DNA of 64,000 nucleotides from positions 124,001-188,000 of the forward strand of contig NZ_JAPIVP010000010.1 in NCBI RefSeq assembly GCF_026239555.1, written 5' to 3'. Position numbers and translations under genes: made by a program. The notes below the pieces were generated by a model that was not told the DNA's origin, searched no databases, and worked only from the letters and a program-made list of their open reading frames with translations. Of this stretch, positions 1 through 8,756 are shown in pieces; positions within the stretch are counted from its first letter, which is position 1; the number at the start of each line of letters is the position of its first letter. This DNA comes from Pedobacter sp. PF22-3 (GTDB lineage: Bacteria; Bacteroidota; Bacteroidia; Sphingobacteriales; Sphingobacteriaceae).

Positions 1-48
1 AAAGAAGGTTTAAAAAAATTAAGCAATATCATCAATACCGAATTATAA
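1..48 (+). CDS. 3' end of an upstream gene (partial)
   Basis: Frame 1 is open from the first base and ends at TAA (46-48), encoding a C-terminal tail KEGLKKLSNIINTEL. The charged, helical tail resembles the end of a small regulator, but 15 residues are too few to identify it. It lies 11 bp before the flavin oxidoreductase on the same strand, so the two may be co-transcribed. Regulators of HxlR, MarR or TetR type often sit beside such enzymes; that is only a guess here. Confidence 0.4.
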   Translation, partial: KEGLKKLSNIINTEL

Positions 49-59
49 TTTAGAAACAT

Positions 60-1160
60 ATGAACACAGATAGTTTATTTAGGCCATTTAGCCTTAAAAC
101 ATTAAATATCAAAAATAGAATTGTTATGGCACCTATGACGAGATCATTCTCTCCAGGTGGTGTGCCAACACCTGAAGTTGCAACATATTATGCAAAAAGA
201 GCAACCGGAGAAGTAGGTTTAATTTTATCAGAGGGAACGGTAATTAACCGCCCGTCTTCTTCATCAGATCCCAACATTCCACATTTTTACGGTACCGAAG
301 CCTTAGCAGGATGGCAGCAGGTAATTAATGAAGTTCACCAGGCCGGTGGGCAAATGGGGCCGCAAATATGGCACCAGGGTATTCATGCAAATCATGCTTC
401 TGGTTGGTTACCAAGTACGCCATTTGAAGGCCCCTCATCTTTTAACAGCCCTGGGTTTGAAAACGGCGTACCGATGACGGATGCAGCTATTGCCGATACC
501 ATTGCTGCTTTTGGTCAGGCTGCGGCTGATGCCAAGGCTCTGGGTTTTGACACCGTTGAAATACATGGCGCGCACCAATATCTGATCGATCAGTTTTTTT
601 GGGATGCGACCAATAACCGCACCGATATTTATGGGGGTAAAACCTTAGCCGAACGTACCCGTTTTGCTGTTGAAGTAATTAAAGAAGTACGGAAACGAGT
701 TGGTGAAGATTTCGCCTTAATTATCCGCTTATCACAATTTAAACCGGCTGCTTATGATTTTAAATTAGCTAAAAATGAGCAGGAAATGGAACAATGGTTA
801 ACTCCAATGGCCGAAGCCGGAATTGATATTTTCCATTGCTCGCAACGCCGCTTCTGGGAGCCCGAGTTTGAAGGTTCTGATTTAAATTTTGCAGGATGGG
901 CCAAAAAAGTAACCGGTAAAACTACCATCTCAGTAGGCTCAGTTGGTTTGGACGGAGATTTCTTTGGTGCTTTTGCAGGCCAAAGCTCACAGCCTAGCTC
1001 GCTAGAGGAACTAGTACGCAGAATGGACCGTGGCGATTTTGATTTAGTAGCCGTTGGTCGTCCGCTTTTAGCAGATCCGAACTGGGTAGAAAAAATTAAA
1101 AATAACCGTATGGAAGAATTGAAAGGCTTTAGCAAAGAAGCTTTAATGCAATTGGTATAA
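60..1160 (+). CDS. Old Yellow Enzyme family NADH:flavin oxidoreductase
   Basis: This is a 366-residue FMN-dependent ene-reductase of the OYE / 12-oxophytodienoate reductase family. It is cytosolic and reduces activated C=C bonds with NAD(P)H. The N-terminus (LFRPFSLKTLNIKNRIVMAPMTR) is the first strand of the TIM barrel. The substrate-binding motif HGAH is at residues 169-172, followed by Tyr174 and NNRTDIYGG. The FMN-phosphate region (SVGSVG, then VAVGRPLLADPNW) lies near the C-terminus. The usual HGAHGYL appears as HGAHQYL, a small deviation. The natural substrate cannot be read from sequence. The ATG at 60 gives the normal family start and length. Confidence 0.93.
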   Translation: MNTDSLFRPFSLKTLNIKNRIVMAPMTRSFSPGGVPTPEVATYYAKRATGEVGLILSEGTVINRPSSSSDPNIPHFYGTEALAGWQQVINEVHQAGGQMGPQIWHQGIHANHASGWLPSTPFEGPSSFNSPGFENGVPMTDAAIADTIAAFGQAAADAKALGFDTVEIHGAHQYLIDQFFWDATNNRTDIYGGKTLAERTRFAVEVIKEVRKRVGEDFALIIRLSQFKPAAYDFKLAKNEQEMEQWLTPMAEAGIDIFHCSQRRFWEPEFEGSDLNFAGWAKKVTGKTTISVGSVGLDGDFFGAFAGQSSQPSSLEELVRRMDRGDFDLVAVGRPLLADPNWVEKIKNNRMEELKGFSKEALMQLV

Positions 1161-1191
1161 AAAACCCTATTTTTTCTTTTCAAGTTTAGAA

Positions 1192-1218
1192 AGGCATCTC
1201 GAAAGGGATGCTTTTTTG
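1192..1218 (+). terminator. Rho-independent terminator after the OYE gene
   Basis: GCATC (1194-1198) pairs with GATGC (1207-1211) around an 8-nt loop and is followed by a run of six T. It lies about 30 bp past the oxidoreductase stop codon, so it probably ends that transcript. Confidence 0.65.
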
Positions 1219-1230
1219 TTAAATGAGCTC

Positions 1231-1272
1231 GCCGTCATCTCGACTGCAGCACAGCGAAACGGAGAGATCTAT
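1231..1272 (+). repeat. Dispersed intergenic repeat, family A (copy 1)
   Basis: The block starts with CGTCATCTCGACTG and ends with GGAGAGATCTAT. Closely similar blocks occur at 1658-1708 and 16021-16072, and in inverse orientation at 62812-62865. All are intergenic and none is within a gene, as expected of a dispersed non-coding repeat. Function unknown. Confidence 0.7.
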
Positions 1273-1430
1273 TGGCAACCTCTGGTGTTATCATAACAAC
1301 GAAAAGAAATTATTTTATTCGATGGAAATATTGAAGACGTATCTGTGATGTCAGATGTTACCATCTGACATTGGGAAGAAACTATTTTATCCAATAAAAG
1401 CATTCAATAAAATAAAACTTTTTCTATCAT

Positions 1431-1625
1431 GAGGAAAGCAATGCCTGTGATACTTCGGTTGCTCCAGCCCCGCCCTTTGCTTAATCCGGCTGAAAAAGCC
1501 GGGATAACGCTGTCGGTCGGGTTTATTTTACTTCTTACAGTAGCAATGTCGTAGCCGCCTAAACCCGATCAAAGCGGGAGCGGGAATACAATAGCCTAAA
1601 AGCCTCTGCACTTGCTTTCCAAAAC
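1431..1625. repeat. GC-richer dispersed intergenic repeat, family E (copy 1)
   Basis: This stretch is visibly richer in G+C than the surrounding intergenic DNA. It holds a hairpin (CCGGCTGAAAAAGCCGG) and the phrase GCTGTCGGTCGGGTTTATT. A similar hairpin followed by GCTGTCGCTCCTGTCGGGTTTATT is found near 52600-52650. No credible ORF is present. With repeats A1 and A2 it fills the 660-bp gap between the OYE gene and the pirin gene. Confidence 0.5.
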
Positions 1626-1657
1626 CCAAAAGAGGTACTCCTTTTGGTACTGGGTTT

Positions 1658-1708
1658 CGTCATCTCGACTGGAGCATCGCGGAATGGAGAGATCTATCCA
1701 GGCAGATT
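1658..1708 (+). repeat. Dispersed intergenic repeat, family A (copy 2)
   Basis: Starts with CGTCATCTCGACTGGAGC, continues through GGAATGGAGAGATCTATC and ends near GGCAGATT. It matches the inverse copy at 62812-62865 almost base for base over about 50 bp. It lies 115 bp upstream of the pirin gene and could affect its 5' region, but no promoter role can be read from it. Confidence 0.7.
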
Positions 1709-1823
1709 ATCAATTCCGTTGCACCCGATATCATGTTCGCTTATAATGACGTGACGAATAGAATTTCAATTTAAATCCCATCCTTTTTCCTTAAATTCAC
1801 ATCATCAAAAAATTGATCATCCC

Positions 1824-2714
1824 ATGTCGAACATTAAACTCATTATCGAAGAAAGGCCCGCAAATATTGGCAATTTTATGGTTGGCAGACTCCTGCCTTT
1901 CAGAGAGAAACGTATGGTTGGGCCATTTTCATTTATTGATCATATGGGCCCTGCTGCAATGAGTGATCATGAAAACCTTGATGTTCCACCCCATCCGCAC
2001 ATTGGTTTATCTACCTTAACTTTCTTATTCGAAGGCGAAATTACACATAAAGACAGTTTGGGATCGGATGTTGTAATTAAACCTGGGCAGGTAAACTGGA
2101 TGACTTCAGGCAGTGGCATTGTACATTCAGAAAGGACCCCAGAGTACCTTCGTCATACCGATAAAATGCTCCATGGCTTACAGATCTGGGTAGCCTTACC
2201 TAAAGCTTTAGAACAAATGGAGCCTGAATTTTGCCATGTAGAAGAGGCAGACATTCCAACCTGGACTCAAGATGACGTACATTTTAAATTAATTGCCGGA
2301 GAAGCTTTTGGGTATAAATCTCCCGTTCCAGTGTACAGTCCGCTGTATTTTTTAGAATTAAAAAGTACAAACCGGGAGAAAGTAAATATTGGCGATTACC
2401 TATTTGGCGAAAGTGCGTTGTATATTTTAGAAGGAGCAATAGAGAGCGATGGACATATTTTCGAACCGCGCCAAATTTTAATAGCAAATGACGCCAAACT
2501 GTGCGAATTTACCATGCACGAAAACACTACGGTTTATATTTTCGGGGGCGAACCTTTTCCCGAGGAACGTTTTATTTACTGGAATTTTGTTGCCTCTGAT
2601 AGGGAATTGATTGAAAAAGCCAAAACAAAGTGGCTGGAACAAACTTTTAAACCTGTACCGGGAGAAACTGATTTTGTTCCTTTACCAGATCCCATTCGCA
2701 ACATTAAACATTAA
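1824..2714 (+). CDS. Pirin family protein (bicupin)
   Basis: This 296-residue protein has the pirin fold, two cupin barrels. The N-terminal cupin carries the metal-binding pattern PPHPHIG...LTFLFEGEITHKDS around residues 55-78, and SGSGIVHSER at about 94-103 supplies the later ligand. The C-terminal pirin_C domain contains GEPFPEERFIYWNFVASDRELI. Some pirins act as quercetin dioxygenases and others as redox-sensing regulators; the sequence does not decide. It converges on the barrel protein downstream, with a 4-bp overlap of the 3' ends. Confidence 0.93.
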   Translation: MSNIKLIIEERPANIGNFMVGRLLPFREKRMVGPFSFIDHMGPAAMSDHENLDVPPHPHIGLSTLTFLFEGEITHKDSLGSDVVIKPGQVNWMTSGSGIVHSERTPEYLRHTDKMLHGLQIWVALPKALEQMEPEFCHVEEADIPTWTQDDVHFKLIAGEAFGYKSPVPVYSPLYFLELKSTNREKVNIGDYLFGESALYILEGAIESDGHIFEPRQILIANDAKLCEFTMHENTTVYIFGGEPFPEERFIYWNFVASDRELIEKAKTKWLEQTFKPVPGETDFVPLPDPIRNIKH

Positions 2715-3895
2715 TTCTTTCTAAACAGATTCATATTTACCGAAACGGCCACGCCTGTTGACGATAGCCTGGTATTGCCATAACCTATATTCGTTAACGG
2801 AATTTTCATAAAAGGTTTAGCACTGATACTTAAATTACGATTGATTTTGTGCTGAAATTCTAAACCAATATTGGCAATACCCAAATAATGCTGGTTTTCA
2901 TTTTTTACTTCGAAATCCTGAGGACCTTGGTAAGTGCCGGTGTAAGAAAAGCTATATTTCTCTTTTAACATTAAATAACTGGATAAGCCTGTACTTACAG
3001 AAATGGAATTCCGTCGGTTATCAAAAACTTTATAGTTTAAATTGAGCGGAATATCCAGTACATCACAATTGGCATGGATATTTGATGGTGTTACACCAAA
3101 TACATAGTCTGTATTGGGTTTGTATAAACTAAAATCTGAATTGTAAATTTTCTTTGCATAAGATGCACCTGTAGTAACACTTAATTTTTTGGTTAGAATT
3201 AGGGTTGCCTCCAGGCCAAAACCGCCACTTAAGCTACTTTGCCCAGACTTTTGTACGCTAGTTAAATCTGGTGCAGCTAGAATACTTAATATCAATCGCG
3301 ACTTTTTCTTAAAAATTGGCTCTTTAATTTTTGCTATCTTACCATGAGCAGGCGCTAATACAAGGTTTTGCGTTTCAAATGCTATTGGTTCCGTTTCAGT
3401 CCTTATTTCCGGTTTATAAATCACATTAACTAACTGGTTACCAGGATCACTGCCAGCTTCCATAATTTTTGTAAAAATTTTTTCTACAAATTGTGTTTCA
3501 GCGGTATTTTGCCTATTGGCAGCTTTGTCTGTATTATTATTGCCAGCCAATAAACTTTCTCCCCCATTTTTGGCAGAAGCGTTCTCATCTGATGGCTTTT
3601 TAATTAAATTTGGTTTATCATTTAAAGGCTTATCTATATTTTTGTTTTTTTCTGTCCTAGCTTTAACCAGATTGTTTTTAGATTGATCAGCACTTGGTTT
3701 AGCCAATAAAAACACCACCAGCAACAATGCAGCTATTCCAGCCACAGCAGTTAACCACATCAATGGCACTACCCTCCTTTTTGGTGATGGATGCAACTTC
3801 TCCTCCAGACTATCCCAATCTAAATCATTAAAAGGAAGGTCAGGATTTTCCAATCCATCCTTAAATAATTTATCTATATCTTTTCCCTCTTTCAT
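2711..3895 (-). CDS. Membrane-anchored outer-membrane beta-barrel-like protein, probable anti-sigma partner
   Basis: The protein has 394 residues. Residues 1-44 are acidic and cytoplasmic-like (LFKDGLENPDLPFNDLDWDSLEEKL), as in Bacteroidota anti-sigma factors. One membrane helix follows (about 45-66), then a Lys/Asn-rich low-complexity linker. The final ~195 residues have the alternating pattern of a PorT/OmpA-like beta-barrel and end VNMNLF. Its start overlaps the sigma-factor stop by 4 bp (ATGA), so the two are translationally coupled. I infer that the N-terminal part controls the sigma factor. How an inner-membrane helix and a barrel fold sit in one protein is unclear. Confidence 0.75.
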   Translation of the reverse strand: MKEGKDIDKLFKDGLENPDLPFNDLDWDSLEEKLHPSPKRRVVPLMWLTAVAGIAALLLVVFLLAKPSADQSKNNLVKARTEKNKNIDKPLNDKPNLIKKPSDENASAKNGGESLLAGNNNTDKAANRQNTAETQFVEKIFTKIMEAGSDPGNQLVNVIYKPEIRTETEPIAFETQNLVLAPAHGKIAKIKEPIFKKKSRLILSILAAPDLTSVQKSGQSSLSGGFGLEATLILTKKLSVTTGASYAKKIYNSDFSLYKPNTDYVFGVTPSNIHANCDVLDIPLNLNYKVFDNRRNSISVSTGLSSYLMLKEKYSFSYTGTYQGPQDFEVKNENQHYLGIANIGLEFQHKINRNLSISAKPFMKIPLTNIGYGNTRLSSTGVAVSVNMNLFRKN

Positions 3896-4530
3896 TGCGT
3901 ATTTGTGTTTAACCTAACCTGTAAAAGGTTCCTGTCTACTTCCGAACTCCTTACCTGGTAAGTTTTCGCCTCCGTAGCTTTTAACATTTCCTGTAATTTT
4001 TGCCTTGCTTTAAACAGGTTAGATTTTGACGTACCTACCGATATCCCAAGCATTTCGGCAATTTCTTCATGCGTATATCCATCTATGGCAAATAGGTTAA
4101 AAACGGTTCGGTAACCCGGACTTAGTTCTTGCACCAGTGCCAGTAAATCCTGATAAGCCAACTTATCATATATAGAACTTACCTGCGCTACATCTTCATG
4201 ATCAACAATATCTACATGATCTGCAAATTTTAGATTTGCCCGATAGTAATCAATAGCAGTATTGGTTATGATGCGCCCAAGCCAGGGTAAAAAAGCTTTG
4301 GTAGGTTCATATTTGTCAATGTTCTTAAAAGCTTTAAAAAAGCCATCATTCAGTATTCCCGCAGCATCCAACCGATCGTTTGCATAACGCAAACAGATAC
4401 CCATAGCAAAGCTATAGAAATGTTGATATAGCGCTTTTTGGCTATCTCTTTCATTTCTAATGCAGCCTTGAATATACTTTTGTATAATATCTTCTCTGTC
4501 GCGCTTAGCGGTCACAAACTCTCCTTTCAA
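3892..4530 (-). CDS. RNA polymerase ECF sigma factor (sigma-70 family)
   Basis: This 212-residue protein has the two-domain ECF layout. Sigma region 2 spans about residues 29-92 (LYQHFYSFAMGICLRYANDR ... FLPWLGRIITNTAIDYYR). Sigma region 4 spans about 131-183, with the helix-turn-helix YTHEEIAEMLGISVGTSKSNLFKARQKL. It should direct RNA polymerase to a small envelope-related regulon. It overlaps the downstream membrane/barrel gene by 4 bp, the usual sigma/anti-sigma arrangement. The C-terminal tail of about 25 residues is not conserved-looking. The divergent secreted-repeat lipoprotein is a possible target. Confidence 0.93.
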   Translation of the reverse strand: MKGEFVTAKRDREDIIQKYIQGCIRNERDSQKALYQHFYSFAMGICLRYANDRLDAAGILNDGFFKAFKNIDKYEPTKAFLPWLGRIITNTAIDYYRANLKFADHVDIVDHEDVAQVSSIYDKLAYQDLLALVQELSPGYRTVFNLFAIDGYTHEEIAEMLGISVGTSKSNLFKARQKLQEMLKATEAKTYQVRSSEVDRNLLQVRLNTNTQ

Positions 4531-4704
4531 AATACATTACGATGAGGAACAACGAAAGGTTGCTTCAAAAATTACTTTTTTAGAAATATTTTATATCATT
4601 CATTTGGTTTAAAAATATTCATCATGAAAGCAACCATTTAAAACTTGTAGGCGTAATAGCGGCATATCAATTTTATTAAAGTTAAAACTAAAAACAAAAA
4701 TCTT

Positions 4705-5568
4705 ATGCTAATCTACTTAAAAAAGAATCTATTGGCTGTTGTGTGTATAGCCATGGTATTTACTGCATGCAAAAAAAATAGTTCAGACCAACCTACAACT
4801 ACACCTGTTCCCAATAACAATAAGGGAATCCAATTGGCCACCGATGCTAAATTCGGATCTGTATTAACAGATAAAGACGGCAAAACCTTATACTTTTTTG
4901 CAAACGATGCTGGGGGTACACCAACCTGTACTGATGGTTGTGAAACCGCTTGGCCACTATATTACTCAGCAGATGCCAGTACAGATTTAAACCTCAACAA
5001 AGCCGATGTTGGTGAAGTTACCCGTACTGATGGACGTAAACAAAGCACTTACCGTGGTTACCCACTTTATTATTTTGCAGGTGATGCCGCAAAAGGTGAT
5101 ATTAAAGGTGATGGAGTTGGTGGAACATGGTTTGTAGCGAAGCCCGATTATTCATTAATGTTGGCCAATGCACAATTGGTAGGTGCCGATACCAAAAGTT
5201 ATACCAGTGCCTATGTGGAAGGGACCGGACTTACTAAATACTTTACAGATGCATTTGGCAGAACACTTTACACTTTCGCTCCTGATAAAAATGGAGTAAA
5301 TAACTATACAAAGGGTACAACGCAAGAAGGAATCTGGCCAGTTTACACTTCTGAGATCCTGAATGTTCCATCCGTGATTGCAAAAACGGACCTTGGTGTA
5401 ATTACTGTAGCCAGCGTTAATAAAAAACAACTTACCTACAAAGGATGGCCACTATATTATTTTGTAGGAGATACAAAAAGAGGAGATAACAAAGGTATTA
5501 CCATTGGTGGTATCGGCACACTTTGGCCTTATGTTTCAACCACAATTACGGTTGCACCGGCACAATAA
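4705..5568 (+). CDS. Lipoprotein with secreted repeats (COG4315-like)
   Basis: This 287-residue exported protein has a lipoprotein signal (AVVCIAMVFTACKKN, lipidated Cys22). The body holds repeats of the secreted-repeat family PF03640: FGSVLTDKDGKTLYFFANDAGG...CTDGCETAWPLYY, and a second set at FTDAFGRTLYTFAPDKNG...GIWPVY. TYRGYPLYYFAGD and TYKGWPLYYFVGD occur after each. The fold is a small beta-rich domain of unknown function. A terminator follows. It is divergent from the sigma/anti-sigma pair, which may regulate it (inference). Confidence 0.85.
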   Translation: MLIYLKKNLLAVVCIAMVFTACKKNSSDQPTTTPVPNNNKGIQLATDAKFGSVLTDKDGKTLYFFANDAGGTPTCTDGCETAWPLYYSADASTDLNLNKADVGEVTRTDGRKQSTYRGYPLYYFAGDAAKGDIKGDGVGGTWFVAKPDYSLMLANAQLVGADTKSYTSAYVEGTGLTKYFTDAFGRTLYTFAPDKNGVNNYTKGTTQEGIWPVYTSEILNVPSVIAKTDLGVITVASVNKKQLTYKGWPLYYFVGDTKRGDNKGITIGGIGTLWPYVSTTITVAPAQ

Positions 5569-5593
5569 AAATATTTTAGGTTAGAAAATATTG

Positions 5594-5630
5594 AATGGTC
5601 GGCTGTGTTTACGCAGCCGACCATTTTTAT
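5594..5630. terminator. Bidirectional terminator
   Basis: A perfect 12-bp stem, AATGGTCGGCTG (5594-5605) with CAGCCGACCATT (5614-5625), is followed by T-rich DNA. It lies between the converging lipoprotein gene and HIT gene and probably ends both transcripts. Confidence 0.85.
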
Positions 5631-6025
5631 ACCTCGAGTAAAGCTTGTTTAATTTTTTCAGCTGCTTCAGCCAATTCCTCATTGCTTGGCTTTAATTTTT
5701 CTTTACTGAAATTCATATCGCTTACATTATTCATTGGAATTAAATGAATATGCGCATGCGGCACTTCCAATCCGATTACCGAAACGCCCACTTTTTTGCA
5801 TGGGAAAGCTATTTTCACACCTTTAGCTACAATTTTAGCAAACATCCACAAACCAACGTACAGATCTTCCTCCATGTCAAAGATATAATCCACTTCAGTT
5901 TTTGGTATCACCAGCACATGGCCGGCCGTTAATGGCGAAACATCTAAAAATGCCAGATATTCTACAGTTTCAGCAACAACATGGGCAGGGATTTCGCCTG
6001 CAACGATTTTTGAAAAGATAGTCAT
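5627..6025 (-). CDS. HIT family hydrolase
   Basis: This 132-residue protein is of standard length for the Hint/PKCI branch of the histidine-triad superfamily, which hydrolyses purine nucleoside phosphoramidates in the cytosol. The N-terminal pattern TIFSKIVAGEIPAHVVAE and the mid-part SPLTAGHVLVIPK are typical. The catalytic triad PHAHIHLIP uses His90, His92 and His94. It lies downstream of greA on the same strand, separated by about 90 bp of short-word repeat, and the two may be co-transcribed. Confidence 0.93.
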   Translation of the reverse strand: MTIFSKIVAGEIPAHVVAETVEYLAFLDVSPLTAGHVLVIPKTEVDYIFDMEEDLYVGLWMFAKIVAKGVKIAFPCKKVGVSVIGLEVPHAHIHLIPMNNVSDMNFSKEKLKPSNEELAEAAEKIKQALLEV

Positions 6026-6063
6026 AAGGTGGAAGGTTAAAGGGTGGAAGGCATAGGGTTAAG

Positions 6064-6114
6064 TGTTTGGCGACAGGCGTTTTAATAATCACTTACCGCC
6101 AAACGCTATTCGCT
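6064..6114. repeat. Short-word intergenic repeat (CGCCAAACGC type)
   Basis: The greA-HIT gap contains GTTTGGCGACAGGCGTTTT and ACCGCCAAACGC, inverted copies of one short word. Similar words (GCTTGGCGTTTGGCG, TAAACGCTAAACGCC) fill the sdhA-sdhB gap at 27733-27789 and the end of the LytTR gene at 16119-16158. No gene or clear terminator is present. Confidence 0.45.
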
Positions 6115-6587
6115 TATCTCGAAATTTCTAGAACTTCAAACTGCATTTTACCTGCAGGCACTTCGATTTCGGCAAATTCGCCTACAGATTTACCCAACAA
6201 ACCCTGTGCAATTGGCGATTTAACAGAAATTTTTCCGGTTTTTAAATCGGCTTCACTTTCGGCCACCAATTGGTAAGTCATGGTTGCACCGTTTTTAACA
6301 TTTTTTATTTTTACAATAGATAATGCCAATACTTTTGACAAATCCAATTTAGACTCATCAATTAAACGGGCATTTGCCAATGTGTTTTTTAATTTTGCTA
6401 TTTTTGCTTCATGCAATCCCTGCGCTTCTTTAGCAGCATCGTATTCGGCATTCTCCGATAAATCACCTTTATCCCTTGCTTCTGCAATTGCTTTAGATAT
6501 TAGCTGACGACCGGTGGTAGTTAAATAATGAACTTCCTCTTTTAATTTATCTAACCCTTCTTGGGTGTAATACGTTACCTCTGTCAT
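6114..6587 (-). CDS. greA: Transcription elongation factor GreA
   Basis: With the start at 6587 (MTEVTYYTQEGLDKLKEEV) the protein has 157 residues, exactly the GreA length. A start 21 bp further upstream is open but adds an atypical MNKINRA. The N-terminal coiled coil runs to about residue 75 and carries the acidic tip pair in GDLSENAEYDAAKE, which enters the RNA polymerase secondary channel and stimulates cleavage of backtracked transcripts. The C-terminal FKBP-like domain (SPIAQGLLGKSVGEFAEIEVP) binds polymerase. A hairpin with a U-tract lies in its leader. Confidence 0.95.
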   Translation of the reverse strand: MTEVTYYTQEGLDKLKEEVHYLTTTGRQLISKAIAEARDKGDLSENAEYDAAKEAQGLHEAKIAKLKNTLANARLIDESKLDLSKVLALSIVKIKNVKNGATMTYQLVAESEADLKTGKISVKSPIAQGLLGKSVGEFAEIEVPAGKMQFEVLEISR

Positions 6588-6611
6588 TGCTCTATTAATT
6601 TTATTCAAACG

Positions 6612-6660
6612 CTATAAAAAACAAACAAGACTATATAGTTGGTTTGCTACATAGTCTTGC
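6612..6660 (-). promoter_or_regulatory. Hairpin plus U-tract in the greA leader
   Basis: Read on the minus strand, CAAGACTAT (6659-6651) pairs perfectly with ATAGTCTTG (6634-6626), and the following RNA would read UUUGUUUUUU. A promoter-like TAATTTTG lies at 6782-6775 with TTG at 6802-6800, so the hairpin would fall in the greA 5' leader. It looks like an intrinsic terminator and could attenuate greA; it could also end a short separate RNA. Confidence 0.4.
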
Positions 6661-6862
6661 TTCAATTATAACGAAGATAAAATGTGGAAATTACAAAAGC
6701 AAATAAAAGATTAACATTTAACGGATTTTTAGATTTAGCGACCCTTTTTTACACCAACCTGTTTCCTTTACAGACAAAATTAACCAGACACGTAACATTC
6801 AATTATACACGTACTCAAAATTCAATCATTAGTTTTAATTTAGCTTAAATTATTCTTAAAAA

Positions 6863-8743
6863 ATGAAAAAGTTATTTTCTATTGCCCTCCTCGTTTGCCT
6901 GAGTGGTTATACGGTTTCTGCACAGGAACTTTACATGCCCCGGAATATTAAAGCTGCCTATGCGAAAGGTACGCGTGCTATTAATGGGAAACCTGGTCCA
7001 AATTATTGGCAAAACCATGGTAAATACAACATGGATATTCAGGTAGATGCCGAAACCAAAGTAGTTAGCGGTAAAGAAGAAATTTTATATAGTAACAACA
7101 GTTCCGATACCTTAAAAAATCTGGCCATCCGCTTTGTAAACAACCTGCACAAACCCACCTCACCAAGAAGCGGTGCTGTAAGTGAAGACTTTTTAAGTAC
7201 AGGCTTAGATATTAAGGCCTTTTGGGTAGATGGCCAAAAATATAAAGTGGATAGCAAAAGCTGGGGAACAGTTGGTAATGTAACGCTGAAAAAACCTTTA
7301 TTACCAAAATCAAAAATTACGGTTAAAATTGAGTGGGATTACCCTTTATCAAAAGAAAGCGGACGTGAGGGACAGATTGATCCAAACTCATTTTTTGTGG
7401 CTTACAGCTATCCGCGCATATCGGTATACGATGATTATAATGGCTGGGACCGCATTCCACATACCGATAGGGCTGAATTCTATAACGACTTTAATGATTA
7501 CGAATTCACGATCAAAGCCCCTAAAAACTATGTGGTGTATGCAACCGGAGATTTCCTGAATCCGGATGAAGTATTGCAACCGGAGATTTCTGCCCGTTTA
7601 AAAAAATCATATAACGGAGACGAAGTAATCCATATCGCTACCGAGCAGGAAATGAAGGATGGTAAAGTAACGCAACAAAAAGACTGGAATACCTGGAAGT
7701 TCGCGGTAAATCACATTACCGATGTCACTTTTGCTTTGAGCAACCACTACGTTTGGGACGGTGCCAGCGTAATTGTAGATAAAAAAACCAATCGCCGTGC
7801 CAGTGCCCAGGCTGCCTACAACCCAACTACAGGAAAGGACTTTATCAATTCTGTTAAATACAATCTTAACGCTTTAGACTGGTTTTCGAACAATTGGCCA
7901 GGTATTCCCTATCCTTATGTAAAAACCATTGCTTTTCAGGGTTTTGCCGACATGGAGTATCCGATGATGGTGAACGATTCGCAATTTGGCGACCCTGTAT
8001 TTGCACAACTGGTTCAGGATCATGAAGTGGCACATACTTATTTCCCTTTTTATATGGGTATAAACGAAACCCGTTATGCCTATATGGATGAAGGTTGGGC
8101 CACTACATTCGAATATTTAATTGGGATTGCCGAACATGGTAAACAGGCTGCTGATGATTTTTACAGAAAATTTAGAGTAGACAACTACATTAACGATAAA
8201 TCTGCAGAAGAAGATCAGCCTGTAATTTCAATGTCTGATCAGGTTTCTGGTGCAGGTTATGGCAATAACTCTTACGGGAAAGCTTCATTATCTTATTTAG
8301 CGCTTAAGGATATGCTGGGCGATGACTTGTTCAAAAAAGCACTACATACCTATATGAGCAACTGGAATGGCAAACATCCTATTCCATGGGATTACTTTAA
8401 CTCCATGAATGCAGGTTCCGGGCAGAATTTAAACTGGTTTTTCCAGAATTGGTTCTTCACGAATAATTACCTCGATTTAGCCATTAGCAAAGTAACAACT
8501 GCAAAAGAAAAATCGACGGTAACTGTTAAAAATGTTGGTGGTTTTGCAATCCCCTTTGATGTAGTAGTCACTTACGCAGATGGTAAAACTGATACCATAC
8601 ACCAAACACCAGCGGTTTGGAAAGCAAACCAGAAAGAAGTTAATATCATGGTTAATACCACTAAAAAAATAACGTCAATCAGTTTGGATAACGGCATTTA
8701 TGTAGATGCCACACCGAAAGACAATATTTGGAAAGGGAAATAA
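6863..8743 (+). CDS. Exported M1 family metallopeptidase
   Basis: This 626-residue zinc aminopeptidase has a signal peptide ending near VSAQE. The N-terminal beta domain spans roughly 50-260. The catalytic domain contains FADMEYPMM, the counterpart of the GAMEN exopeptidase motif, then HEVAH (His387, Glu388, His391) and the third zinc ligand Glu410 in DEGWATTFEY, at the exact HExxH-x18-E spacing. It probably trims peptides in the periplasm. Single gene: greA is divergent upstream and OsmC converges downstream. Confidence 0.93.
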   Translation: MKKLFSIALLVCLSGYTVSAQELYMPRNIKAAYAKGTRAINGKPGPNYWQNHGKYNMDIQVDAETKVVSGKEEILYSNNSSDTLKNLAIRFVNNLHKPTSPRSGAVSEDFLSTGLDIKAFWVDGQKYKVDSKSWGTVGNVTLKKPLLPKSKITVKIEWDYPLSKESGREGQIDPNSFFVAYSYPRISVYDDYNGWDRIPHTDRAEFYNDFNDYEFTIKAPKNYVVYATGDFLNPDEVLQPEISARLKKSYNGDEVIHIATEQEMKDGKVTQQKDWNTWKFAVNHITDVTFALSNHYVWDGASVIVDKKTNRRASAQAAYNPTTGKDFINSVKYNLNALDWFSNNWPGIPYPYVKTIAFQGFADMEYPMMVNDSQFGDPVFAQLVQDHEVAHTYFPFYMGINETRYAYMDEGWATTFEYLIGIAEHGKQAADDFYRKFRVDNYINDKSAEEDQPVISMSDQVSGAGYGNNSYGKASLSYLALKDMLGDDLFKKALHTYMSNWNGKHPIPWDYFNSMNAGSGQNLNWFFQNWFFTNNYLDLAISKVTTAKEKSTVTVKNVGGFAIPFDVVVTYADGKTDTIHQTPAVWKANQKEVNIMVNTTKKITSISLDNGIYVDATPKDNIWKGK

Positions 8744-8756
8744 GTAGCAGCTTGCA

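Noticed and set aside
752..1183. 143-codon ORF antisense to the OYE gene
   Set aside because: It lies almost wholly within a well-supported gene on the other strand and has no domain.
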